A stretch of 64,000 bases of DNA from Anisus vortex (taxonomy: Eukaryota; Mollusca; Gastropoda; Planorbidae): NCBI GenBank assembly GCA_949126835.1, contig OX421498.1:33175299-33239298 (forward strand), read 5' to 3'. The position numbers and the translations under genes are program-made. This document shows, piece after piece, positions 43,701-53,600 of the stretch (position 1 is the first letter of the stretch; each line of letters begins with the position of its first letter). A model generated the notes under the pieces. It saw nothing but the letters and a program-made list of their open reading frames with translations. It was not told the DNA's origin and ran no database searches.

Positions 43701-44082
43701 GAATTATTTTTATCATTACAGTTACAGGTTAGTTCTTTAATTTGGATACAATTTAATACTTCTTCACAATGTTGGGATGCTACACCCACTACACATTTCA
43801 AATCATCCCAACCCCTACATACCATTGACAATCATGGACTTTGATGCATTGATAAACCTTTAAAGTTTAATAAAATTCAAACCTCAATTTCCTCATTTGT
43901 ACCTTGGCATAAGGCTAGATTGTCCTGAGTTACAATTGTATTGAAATTTACTTCTTAGTAACACTTTTGATTTAATATTTGTTTTATAGCTGGGAACCCA
44001 TGAATCCCTCAAGGCAGCTAAAGGCTTATACTGGGAGCTGATCAAGAAGCAAGAATTAGAAGAAGATATAGAAAGCAAATGA
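25728..44082 (+). CDS. ABCB8: Mitochondrial ABC half-transporter ABCB8 (MITOSUR)
   Basis: Seventeen GT-AG exons join in frame into 731 residues (human about 735): 25728-25840, 28659-29034, 30949-31113, 34012-34157, 34626-34701, 35170-35396, 36122-36219, 37934-38039, 38594-38666, 39835-39951, 40299-40371, 40703-40836, 41394-41465, 42405-42583, 43128-43186, 43558-43646 and 43990-44082. The N-terminus [20 protein letters not shown] is a basic, acid-free mitochondrial presequence. The membrane domain spans about 145-460 and matches ABCB8 ([44 protein letters not shown]). The nucleotide-binding domain has Walker A GLSGGGKS (519-526), Q-loop Q568, signature VSGGQ (624-628), Walker B ILVLDE (644-649) and H-loop H680, so ATP hydrolysis looks intact. 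ABCB8 is an inner-membrane ABC protein and the ATP-binding subunit proposed for the mitochondrial KATP channel with CCDC51. Its introns hold SINEs, TIR elements and two minisatellites. Confidence 0.97.
26300..26385 (+). repeat. tRNA-like sequence (tRNA relic or SINE head)
   Basis: TAGCTAAGTGGCTAACG (A-box-like) and GACCCGGGTTCGATTCTCC (a good B box) are spaced as in a tRNA, and a T-run follows. The acceptor arms do not pair well. A tRNA relic or an orphan SINE head is more likely than a working tRNA gene. It lies in ABCB8 intron 1. Confidence 0.45.
26654..26682 (+). mobile_element. Helitron-like 3' end, degraded
   Basis: CCCAGGCAGCGCCGGGCAATT followed by TAGCTTGT closely matches 25029-25057, but the hairpin has one mismatch and the terminus is CTTGT instead of CTAGT. 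A still weaker relative (GCGCAATTTAGCTAGT) ends near 28352. Confidence 0.45.
26695..27450. repeat. Unclassified GC-richer 0.75-kb insertion-like block in ABCB8 intron 1
   Basis: The base composition rises abruptly at about 26700 and falls at about 27450, and both borders carry TATATAT runs. The block begins TGCTCTAAGCACCCATTAG and ends near CAACCTTTAAGGTTG. No long reading frame, protein domain or terminal repeat is clear. It looks like an inserted element or LINE 5' region whose family I cannot name. Confidence 0.4.
28042..28195 (-). repeat. SINE family II copy with GGC microsatellite
   Basis: Minus-strand order: GGCCGGCTGCTGGTTCTGCG, GTTAGTTCACTGGACTGTC, CCAGGTTCTAGCCCTGCC, a GCC-rich expansion (28104-28127), then GTGGACGTAATAATCTTC and tail A (TAGAAGGAACATCTGTAA). 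It ends about 460 bp upstream of ABCB8 exon 2. Confidence 0.8.
29223..30404. mobile_element. DNA transposon relic with terminal inverted repeats
   Basis: The left end TTACCGTATATACTGGCATA followed by TAAGTCGCAC mirrors the right end, which reads inward TTACCGTATATACTCGCGTA followed by TAAGTCACAC. Both ends repeat TAAGTCRCA motifs just inside. The interior (about 1.1 kb) has no transposase that I can read, and the target duplication is ambiguous. It lies in ABCB8 intron 2. Confidence 0.7.
31823..33074. mobile_element. hAT-like non-autonomous element, 1.25 kb
   Basis: The ends CAGGGGTTTACAACC (left) and, inward from the right, CAAGGGTCGGCAACC are flanked by a perfect 8-bp duplication GCCTAGGC (31815-31822 and 33075-33082). 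Internal TGGCACGCAGAGCGATTTT and the right-hand TTTGGCACACTATCAGCAG match the short element at 58777, so they are one family. No transposase is readable. It lies in ABCB8 intron 3. Confidence 0.85.
34965..35055 (-). repeat. SINE family II fragment
   Basis: On the minus strand: CCAGGTTCTAGCCCTGCCGC, then TTGTAGGAGGTTTGGGTAAT, then GGACATAATAATCTTCTTCA. This is the family II B-box side and body. It lies in ABCB8 intron 5, upstream of exon 6. Confidence 0.65.
35855..36005 (+). repeat. SINE family I fragment, degraded
   Basis: GCCTCCTTGAGTCTACCCAG, AAACTTGATGTTATTTTGTG and GCTACTTCACTAGACTTATT follow the family I order with heavy decay. It lies in ABCB8 intron 6. Confidence 0.55.
36334..37408 (+). 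repeat. 37-bp minisatellite, about 29 copies, built from a SINE A-box segment
   Basis: The unit runs ACACAGTGGTGTAGCGGCTC then CGCACTCAGACTGCAGT. About 29 copies fill 1.07 kb with very few substitutions (GCGG/GCAG, TAGC/TTGC, GGCT/GGAT). TGGTGTAGCGG in each unit fits the tRNA A-box pattern TRGYNNAGYGG. Only after the last unit does the sequence continue into a B box and SINE body (37409-37625). It lies in ABCB8 intron 7 and codes for nothing in the spliced product. Confidence 0.95.
37409..37625 (+). repeat. SINE family I copy fused to the 37-bp array
   Basis: AATGCTCCAGGGTTTGAATCC (B box) is followed by GGGCCTGGAGGGTGACCTG, CTCAGCTCTGATGGCTACC, TTTGTGCCAATCACAATACA and CCACTTCACTTGCCCCAT, the family I body in order. 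Its A-box half is the repeated unit to its left. Confidence 0.8.
38721..39299 (+). repeat. 34-bp minisatellite, 17 copies
   Basis: The unit runs TTATCCACCACTATCATACA then TGTCCAAAGATACA. Seventeen copies carry scattered single changes. Because 34 is not a multiple of three and the unit has no stop codons in the frames read, long repetitive open frames run through the array. It starts 54 bp into ABCB8 intron 9, just past exon 9, and is not coding in the spliced gene. Confidence 0.95.
39424..39685 (+). repeat. SINE family I, near full length
   Basis: The tRNA-like head GGGCACTGGCCGAGCAGCAG, B box GGGTTCGAATCCTGG and body blocks GAGTCTGCCCAAGTCTGATA, GGTACCTGACTTAAGTTAGG, GTAGAAACGGGTGAATGCTG and TTGGTCAGACAGGATACTTT are all present. 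It lies in ABCB8 intron 9, downstream of the 34-bp array. Confidence 0.9.
40600..40682 (+). repeat. SINE/LINE 3' tail fragment (third tail type)
   Basis: GTTTACAGCGCATAGAACTG, then CGGGATATGCGCTATATAAG and a TTATTATTA run, resembles the tail of a retroposon. The GCGCTATATAA core is shared with tail B. It ends 20 bp before ABCB8 exon 12. Confidence 0.5.
40852..41120 (+). repeat. SINE family I, near full length
   Basis: GAGGCACGGTGGCCGATTGG (head), GGGTTCAAATACCGGTGACG (B box), CCCTGAGTCTACCCAGCTTG, GCTGGCCACACAATTACC, GTGGCCACAGAAACTGGCAA and GGTCTGATAGGATACTTTAC. It is the best match to the remembered pulmonate SINE. It lies in ABCB8 intron 12. Confidence 0.9.
42181..42390 (+). pseudogene. 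LINE 3' end: RT C-terminus plus tail B
   Basis: The frame from 42181 reads [20 protein letters not shown] then LKTFLFG and a stop, the C-terminus of CR1/jockey-group non-LTR elements (usual form: WNSLPxxLR...FKKxLKTxLF). The expected WNS just upstream needs a 1-nt shift. After the stop comes GCGCACTGAGCATGC...GCATGGATAGAAGCACCATATAAA and an ATT run, the same tail as SINE family II copies at 17932 and 23398. It ends about 15 bp before ABCB8 exon 14. Confidence 0.75.
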
Positions 44083-44389
44083 AGATTTACTTCCAAAATT
44101 CCAAAAGTCTAATAATCAATGTATAATTTATTCGATGGATGTTTTTTTTTGTATTAATTTAATGTCACATTTTAGCTGTACAAAAATGTATCTTTGTTTA
44201 CAACTTACAAATTTTTTGTAATCATTTATATTTCTAATGTAAATTATAAGTATTACAATACCAGTAGCAGAGACAAAAATGAATGAGTTTGTTTATTTTT
44301 TGCTTTGTCTTTATGTTTTGTAACAATACTTCACTTCTTGGAGGATAGCCAGCTATTTTTAATCCCCATTCAGATTTACTGTCAAACTT

Positions 44390-44395
44390 AATAAA
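44390..44395 (+). terminator. Candidate ABCB8 poly(A) signal
   Basis: AATAAA about 308 bp after the ABCB8 stop is the first canonical hexamer seen on this strand. It lies between the two convergent stop codons. Confidence 0.45.
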
Positions 44396-44428
44396 ACCAA
44401 AAGCATCATTGAAATAACCAATATACAT

Positions 44429-44434
44429 TTTATT
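44429..44434 (-). terminator. Candidate LIN9 poly(A) signal
   Basis: TTTATT on the plus strand (AATAAA on minus), 235 bp past the LIN9 stop. A second minus-strand AATAAA lies at 44297-44292, beyond the ABCB8 signal. Confidence 0.4.
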
Positions 44435-44668
44435 CATGATAAATTACAATTGTATTTATATTGCTAATAATTATCAAAAACATCCACAGACAACTCCATT
44501 TTTTTTTTTTTTGGAGTCTCAGTGGCAAAGGCAAGGCTTTTAAAAATACCACAAAAATAATGAACAACCTAGTAAATACAACTGTCCCAATTTAATATAA
44601 CTGTACAATTTAAAGAGTGCAATTAGAAACATTGAATTAGCTGGATTCAATTGAATTTTCAAAAGCTG

Positions 44669-47600
44669 CTACAACTTGGTTCTACTGGACGATGCAAAGG
44701 CATGAAGATTTCCCATTTGGCTTAAACCACTCTGAATGTGGTTAATGTGAATTTCCACATTGTTTTGGAAGACGCTGAAAGATAAAATCAAAATTTTCAG
44801 CTAGAGTTTGTTGAATTAACTGGATCTCCCTAATTGTTATACAACTTACTCAAGTGATAGATTTATGAAAATCAAAATTCTAGTTTGGTACTGCTATAAA
44901 CAGTGGGTTTTCCCAATCAGGATTCATTTACTATCAACTATTGACAAGTCTTAATGAGGCGTGAACTTTTGAACCCGAATGTTCGTGAACTTCCTGTTCT
45001 ATTTTTAAACTAATAAACAAAAAAAGCATGCTTTTGCTGGTGTTTGACAATTGATTTCAACCTCAACAGACAGTTCTAGTCTTTTAGAACTATACAAAGA
45101 ATACAATATTAGTTATGAGGAATCTGTTTTTAACATCAAAAGTGAACAGGCGATAATTAATAATCAAGTGTTAGTCGCGTGAGGTAAAAGTTTTATTGTT
45201 TACAAATTAAATGATCAAGAGTTGCGTTTTCTAGGTTATTGAAAAACAAAATGCGTAAATTCATAAAAACGAATAACAAAAATTATTTTGCATTAAGCAA
45301 TAAGTTTGATATTTTAAAAAGGTGATTTTTCACTTCTGACTTTTTCAATACATTGTTTTGTTTTGTAAAAATCTATTGGAAATGAAATAAATTTTAATCC
45401 CCAACAAATTTGAGTACAACCAGTAAAGTAGCACACAGACATTGTTTCGAAAAAAATGATCGAATAAGAACGGAAATGTTTTTGCACGTGACCTTTTATG
45501 CATGCAGATAAGACTTGTCCATAATAGGGAAGAAGATTAATTGGAATTCAATTGTTTCACATTGGCAGGGCATATATTAAATAAAGAGAAACATTACAAC
45601 TAAGTGTGACAGTGATTAATATCATACCAAATTATGAAGAGAAAAATTTAAATTTATACATAGACCAATTAACCCTTCCTGTAGCGACCTACTTTCTGTT
45701 ATGCATACCTTCAGTACCGGCCGTTATTTTACTAATTACTCCCTACGGCCCAGACTTTTTTTTAGAATGGCTGAAACATCGATAGGGTTCCGAAATTTTT
45801 TTAATACAATTCGTTGGTAAAAAGTGATAATAACATGTAGGGAGTAAATTGCTTGAAACATAATAACTTATCTTAGTAGAATAACAAAATTCTTTAAAAA
45901 ATTGCATTTATTTCATAATATTAATTCATAAGAAAATGTTTCACCAAAACATAGACCCATTGTAGGTAAATAGCTGTCGGCCATTAGAATCGCACTTTAA
46001 ATTTCACAAAAAAACAACAACAGTAATTGGTCAATTTTCGTAATTTTAAATATTGGCCATTAGAACCGCACTTTCAATTTCACACAAAAAAAAAACAGTA
46101 ATTGGTCAATTTTCGTAAATTAAAAAGCTAAAATAAAATTCAACAATTCAGCTATCAATAAATATTCTGGTGAGAGGTCAAATCCTTTATTTTGTGCTTT
46201 AAATAGACACCCTTCCTTGAGGGATTCTGGGAATTTTGTATTTTGATGACAATATACATGCTCGGGATGGAGGAAAAGAATTAGGTTGATGGAATAATAG
46301 GCGCCTGGGACTGTGTGGGTTAAGACTAAATTATTTGTATTGATTCTCTTAATTCTTTGATGGTAAACTTATTTTAAAAAATATTCAAGGATTGTGTCCA
46401 TCGTCATCAAGTCAATATCATTATTATAATGAGCAGTCATTCAACATAGTCTACAGACAAATCTACACCCTCTTTTCTTTTCTTTTGTCCAATAAAGTTC
46501 ATGCTTACTTACTATAAAATAAAAACTAGGAAATGCTTACTTAATATTATTTGCATCTAGTCGACTTTTAATTGACTGTAAACTTTCTTGAAGACAACCA
46601 AACTCAAAAGAACTGTTTTCATTCTCTGAAAATGTCTAACAGGGACAAATAAAAAAAAGGTCAATCTATATTTAAAAAAAAAATTTAAGCACACAAAAAA
46701 AAGTTATTTAAATAAACACAACAATATTTGAAACATAAGTAGCCATCTACATGTCCAGTTTTAGTTCTTAATTTGTCATATAACAGTTTTGAAAATATTA
46801 AATGTAAAATAAATGAAAAGGATTTGAAAAACATAAAAAAATGAACAATGGTCCTGAACATATAAGAAAAATTGAGATGTTAATTTTTGTCCCCAGAGCT
46901 TGGAGCGAATAAATATTATTTTCTACTTCATGGAAGACTATAAATTATAATTATAATAACAATAGAATTAGAAAAACAATTTCTGCAATGAATTACAAAA
47001 AAAACAAAACATTTTTCTTGGAATAATTAGAAATGCTAACCCTATGTGTAGAAAAAGAAAAAAATTCAGGAGACTTACTCGTATTTGAAGCATGATGGAC
47101 GTCAAGTCAGAAACTAGTTTGAGAATTTTCTCATTATTAGCTGTCCTACGGTTCTGCAGCATTCCCTGTTGATAGAAATATAGTGAAAAAAAAAATAAAC
47201 CTAGACTTTGTATTAGAAGTTTTATTAAAAGTTGTATTAAAAGTTTTTGTATATCTGAAGTAAGCCTGGGTATATATTAGCTAATTAAATCAATGATACA
47301 TAAAAAAAAAAGGTTGTTTTTTTAAATTATTTTTGGGAGTTTAGTTTGATGGATGTTTTAATGTTAATTAATTATTTCCAATAGACAGCAGAAGTTTTAA
47401 TTTACTATCTTTTCACAATATGGACACATGTGAAGGCTACAACTATCAGACCTACTCTGCATATTCTTGAGACAGTCTCTTCAGCTTCCTGATCACACTT
47501 TCTCCGGATCTCCGACGGTGGCTCTGCTGGAGCTACCCCTTGCTCTGGAGCAATCTGACAAGATTCAAATGAGAACAGCACATGAGGGGCTTAGCATATT

Positions 47601-50600
47601 TATTCACAATACAAAAAAATTTCAACTGAATAAAGGAAATGAAAAGATTTGGTTTCCAACACTTACATCTAGACAATATGTCTGAACTCCATTCAGGTAG
47701 TCATTCAAATCTTTATTCAGCTTTTCCAACTCTAACACAATTCCTGCATAGGTTTTTTGAAATCCTAAAGTAATAGGCTCTTGAAATGACCTCTGAAGAA
47801 ATAAAAAAAGTATACAATTATAAAATTCATTTTTTTGTAAATATCAATTTAATAACCTAGTTGCATTTCTTTAGCAAACTACATAGTCTTCCTCATTATA
47901 CCAAATGTAAAAAGCATGTCAAAATGTTTCTAATGTAACATAGAGAATCAATCCCACTTAAACATGTTCATATCTATACATGACCCTTAAAAGGCCATTT
48001 TTAATTTCTGCACCTTTTTCTCAGCAACACTATTCATATCACTTAGTTGCTTGATCCAATCTTTCTTAACTTGGAGAATTTTTGACAGCCTTGTCTGCAA
48101 AAAAAAAACAACCACAAAAAACAATGTATAGCTATTAATACTATATTAATTCCATACTGATTTAAATTCTAATTTTAATACTGCATTAATATTTGTTTAT
48201 ACTATGTTAATAATACATGAATTTAGTCCTATTACTAGATTAATACAACATTAATACCCAGTGTGTACACATATTTAAAAAAGTACTACAATAATACTAT
48301 ATATCTTAAACAAAAAAGTTACTGAGATGAAATGTAGATGAACTTACCACTAAGACAAGAAATTTGATTGGGAAACCTCCATACGTGCCGCCTTCTAAGC
48401 TCACCAGCTTGCCTTTAAAAGGTGACTGAGTCTCCATACCTTCAGGTGGAGGATACTAGAAACATGATAAACAACAGCTGCCATTAACTAAATGTTGTCA
48501 CAACGCACATAAAACAACCTTTTTTTTTTTCAAAAATATTTTTTCAAAATAATACTAAGATTTTCTTTTTTTTTTAGCAAATTTTAACAGATTTGACTTA
48601 TTGAGATCATTTAGAGCTTATACTTACTGCTGGTCTGATTGAAACATCACCGCCATGTTGCTGTGGACATTTTTTTTATTAAAGATAGATTATTCATTTT
48701 TTCAACAGGATTAGATCATAGTCTTTTTAATAAGTAAGAAATATTATAAAATAAACACTATAATAGTTTTAAACTGTTTAAAAATACCTTCTACTAATTT
48801 ACATAAAATGTCAATAAAAACAAGATGATTTATGATTTTATAAACTTACAAAAGAAGCTGATTTTGTAGGTACATAACCAGGTATAAATTTGGGGGCAAT
48901 GTTCTGAAATGTTGGCTTGTTGCCCTGCCGCTTAGGCTTTTCTTGAAAAGCAGTTATAGGTATGGTGTCTGGAGGATCATCACTCTGAAATAAAAGGTTT
49001 CACAAACAAAATGGATAATTTGACAAGTTACTTTAAACAAAACTTAACAATAAAAAATTAAACATAAAAATACTAAAACCACAAGCACAGAACTAAAGTT
49101 TTCATACCCAAACTTCATAGTCAGGTATAGAATGTGTTCCTAGACCCGGTCTGTCAAAAGTGACTCTGTAGGAGTTATCAGCTGTGTCTAAGGCCGCTAT
49201 TGTCCCAGTGAACAAGCCATCCTGGGGTTTACGAAGTCTGGCTGAAAATATAATTGGACGATGCTGTCAAAGTTTGTAGGGAGAAACAAAGAACTGTTTC
49301 ATCTAACACAACTATACAAGCACACAGATTGTGAATTGCAAGAAAGAAACTACATTAAATTGACTAAATGTAAATGTGTTAATCCCTATTCATCAGGCCT
49401 CTCTTATATGAGATTCTACTTAAATCACTTTGCTTTTAGAAGGGATAAACAGACTTCATGAAATTAATTAATGGTAGAAAAAATTAAAGTGTGTTCAGGG
49501 GATACTGTTGTGCATGTTGAAATAGATTTGACAAGATAAATCCTTTCATCAACCCCTCCAAAAAGTTTTACCACAGACAATTGTAATTTTCAAATGACTT
49601 TAATTTTGCACCCACAAAAAAGATTCATAAATTTGGGTACAAAGAATTGTCTAGTTCTTTCCAACATATATGTAGTAATAAGAACCAATCAAGTGTAACT
49701 GACAACATTTTAGTTTTAGCAATGGCCTATAAGAAACTTAACCATCATACCTGTCACTTTGTTTCCAACAACTAAATGCAGTGGGATTTCATCTGGCAAT
49801 TCCTTAATGGAGTTGAATTCCAGAAATTTCCTCTGCTGAAGTTGTCTGATTTTATCTCTTCTCTCTTCTAATGCTGCTCTTTCTTCTGCAAGAAAAGCTG
49901 GAGAACAGCTGATAGAAACAAATTTTTTTCATTTAAATAATTTTATGCCATCATTTTTAAAAGTTGTTTAAATGTCATTGCATTGTTTAAATGTCATTGC
50001 ATTGTTTAAATCTCATTGCATTGTTTAAATGTCATTGCATTGTTTAAATGTCATTGCATTGTTTAAATGTCATTGCATTGTTTAAATGTCATTGCATTGT
50101 TTAAATGTCATTGCATTGTTTAAATGTCATTGCATTGTTTAAATGTCTTTGCATTGTTTAAATGTCTTTGCATTGTTTAAATGTCTTTGCATTGTTTAAA
50201 TGTCATTGCATTGTTTAAATGTCATTGCATTGTTTAAATGTCATTGCATTGTTTAAATGTCATTGCATTGTTTAAATGTCATTGCATTGTTTAAATGTCA
50301 TTGCATTGTTTAAATGTCATTGCATTGTTTAAATGTCATTGCATTGTTTAAATGTCATTGCATTGTTTAAATGTCATTGCATTGTTTAAATGTCATTGCA
50401 TTGTTTAAATGTCTTTGCATTGTTTAAATGTCTTTGCATTGTTTAAATGTCTTTGCATTGTTTAAATGTCATTGCATTGTTTAAATGTCATTGCATTGTT
50501 TAAATGTCATTGCATTGTTTAAATGTCATTGCATTGTTTAAATGTCATTGCATTGTTTAAATGTCATTGCATTGTTTAAATGTCATTGCATTGTTTAAAT

Positions 50601-53600
50601 GTCATTGCATTGTTTAAATGTCATTGCATTGTTTAAATGTCATTGCATTGTTTAAATGTCATTGCATATGTTTTTGTTAGCTAACTTATAAGTTAAATAG
50701 AGGAGATAAACTTTAACTTGAGAGAATCGTGTCACAAATTTACCGTCTGGGTTTGCCCATAAGCCTTCTGATTTTATTCCACTCGACCCGTCTCAATTTC
50801 TTACATTTTAACTGTGGGAAAGACTCGCGTAGACAAATGCAAAAATCATTTTCACCTAAAAATAAAGGTCTGAAAAAAAAAAGAAGAAAAAGATTCCAAT
50901 AACAAATGTTTCTAAAACAAAATAAAATTACAAGTAATATAAAAAATCTTATTATAATACACGGCTAATTAATTAATATGAGTGAAATTAATTTTCTATA
51001 AACATTGTTATAAAATCAATCTTTTTTTTAAAATGGAAACATGTTTGCACTAGACTGTTGGTGAAAAACTTAGATGAAACTTGACAGAAGATATCTACTT
51101 ACGCGTCAATGTTGGAGTAAAACCATTCATAGCACACCCATTTGTGAGCCTTGGGAAGTTTGAGCAAGTTGCGCAATCTCATGCCCGTGGCCTGGGCAAT
51201 TCTCTTGTCCAGGCTACTAGAATGTGTGGGAGGTGGCGGAGCAACCGGAGCAGCAATATACTCTTGCTGTGGTATCGGCTGGCAATGCAAAAAAATATCC
51301 AAATACATTGAGAATAGGACTATATAAATTCAAGGCTGCCTACCCCCAAAAGAAGTACTCAGTAACAAAAAGCCTTAATTGTAAGTAAAAAGACCTTCTT
51401 GTCAGTAACACTTTAATAAAACATGAAATAAGCGTTTTCTAACGATATCAACACACACATGCATAAATTTATACTGGTATATATATATGTAATTTTTCCA
51501 CTGAATCATAAAAAACGTAACAGATTTTAACCGTAACACCGTAATTTAGGTATCAAAATCGTAAGGTTACTGCAGAAGCCGTAAAAGTAGGCAACCCTGT
51601 CATGGTGTAGGCTAAAACACATATCCATAATTTATTCAAAATGAAGCTCCTTTACTAGAAAATGAATTTAATATGTCAATATGTAAAACAACAATTAATT
51701 AAATAGTTTTAGCATCAAAATTTGAGCAAAACATTATTAGACTAGCCATAATGATGGGTCATTAATTTACTATAATTTTGCCCTGTCAGCAAATTTTTTT
51801 TTTAATGTGTACGTTTTAAAATGTGATGAGTCCACCAGCTCAGTTTTAATTTATTAAAATTGGAATGGCAGGGCATCCCACAGAAGATAGTAACATTTGA
51901 CATCAACCTTCAACCAGAGTCACCATTTCTTTTTATAATTAATACTTAATGTTATCATGCACAGTATGCTATGTGGCTTTTTTTTACTTGCATCATACTT
52001 TTGTGTACATTTTGTAATAGACTTAAAACTCACAGCTGGTTGCTGTATAACTCTTCTTTTAGGAGTTCTGCTGATCTGGTAATCTGTGTCTTCATCCTCG
52101 TTGAAGAATCTACTGTTCTTTTTACGTATTCTAGCTGGCTAAAGATGGTAACAAATAGTTTTATCAGATCAATTCCAAGATTATTAAATAGTCATTTATT
52201 TTATAATAGTTTAATTAAAATGATCAGCAAAAGATGAATAAAAAAAATGTAACATAAATTTCTGTTTACGTAGGTTACATAAAGTTTTTAGTTGTTTCAA
52301 ACATTTCGGAATAAGATAGATGCAAGTGTAATTACTGTAAACTGTAATATATGCCATTCTTTCAAAAGATTATTCTAATTCTAGTAATAAAACTACAGAT
52401 ATTTTTTCCATTTTGTGTTTCACAAAAGTTTACAAGACAAACAGACTTACATAATGGCCTCCAATTCTTTGTGGAGAACTTAAACCTAAAAAGAGATTAA
52501 ATACATAATTTTTTTAAAGGCTAATCTAGAAGGTCAATAGATTTTCTTGTAAAGTCATTTAATTGAATCAATTTTAAGAATAACATAGTTACAAGACAAT
52601 AAGTCCTAACATATATGTTAAAAAAAACTTTAAAAGATAAGGGCAGTACCGTATTACATTTAAAAAATAATTTCTATCTATTGCTTTGGGATTTGGGTCT
52701 AATTTAAAGCATGGCAAGTTTATTCTTAACTTTTTGTAAAAAAATTCTACTAGAAAAATCAAATATTTACCTTCTTTTAAGCTAACAAGTGCTTGAGCTG
52801 AACCTTGAAAATAAAAGGGAAAAATTAAGTTTAATATGATTGAGTATTTTCTTTATAAGGAGAAAATGTTTATAGAGATTTTAACAATATTTTATGCTTT
52901 TATTACAATTGCTTATCTTGGCCACAAATACACATAATGGAAGGCCTTATCTAAAAAAAAAAGAGACTGTCTAAAATACTGTCTGCTCTAACAAGCTGTA
53001 GCTTTTTAAAGACAATATTCAATAAAAATTATACAGAATTTTATATCTGATTTCATTAGCAACACAAATTTAATAAAAAGATTTAGGTTAAAATTAATGA
53101 TTAAAATATCAGCCTAAGACTGTATTATTTTATACAGAGTTATGATAATCAGTCGGTGAACAGCTAAACATTTTTCTTTTTTTTTATGTCATTTATGTTA
53201 ATGTTTATTGTCTAGTCTGGTTGCTTTTTAATTAAAACTTACGCATACTGTCCCTCCAAGGCCTACTGTTCAATTTGACAATTAGAAAATAGATTGAAAA
53301 CTGAGTATGTGTCAATACTTCAATAACAATAGCCCCAAAAGAGTAAAATTTAGCTCCTAACTCCCACAAGTTTCAAGTTGCCTTGTTACACATCATGCCA
53401 TTCGATTATTTACAATATGATTATTTGTTTTGAACAGTACTCAGTCAGCACTTGTAGTTGATTTCAATTTAAAAGGAAACAGTACTGGAAAGTAAATGAT
53501 ACTAACCTACTGACTAATACTACTAATACTAATAGACTATAGTAGTAATAGCCTACCTGAGTGATACACTATCATTGTGGGCCCCTTTATTGAAACTATA

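Noticed and set aside
50744..51308. Plus-strand frame at 51081-51311
   Set aside because: Antisense shadow of LIN9 exon 5, which has family-level similarity on the minus strand.
53240..53275. Possible 23-bp LIN9 microexon ending TATGC|GTAAGT
   Set aside because: Including it breaks the phase between exon 1 and exon 2. Direct joining of 54600 to 52803 gives the conserved SSAQALVSLKEG.
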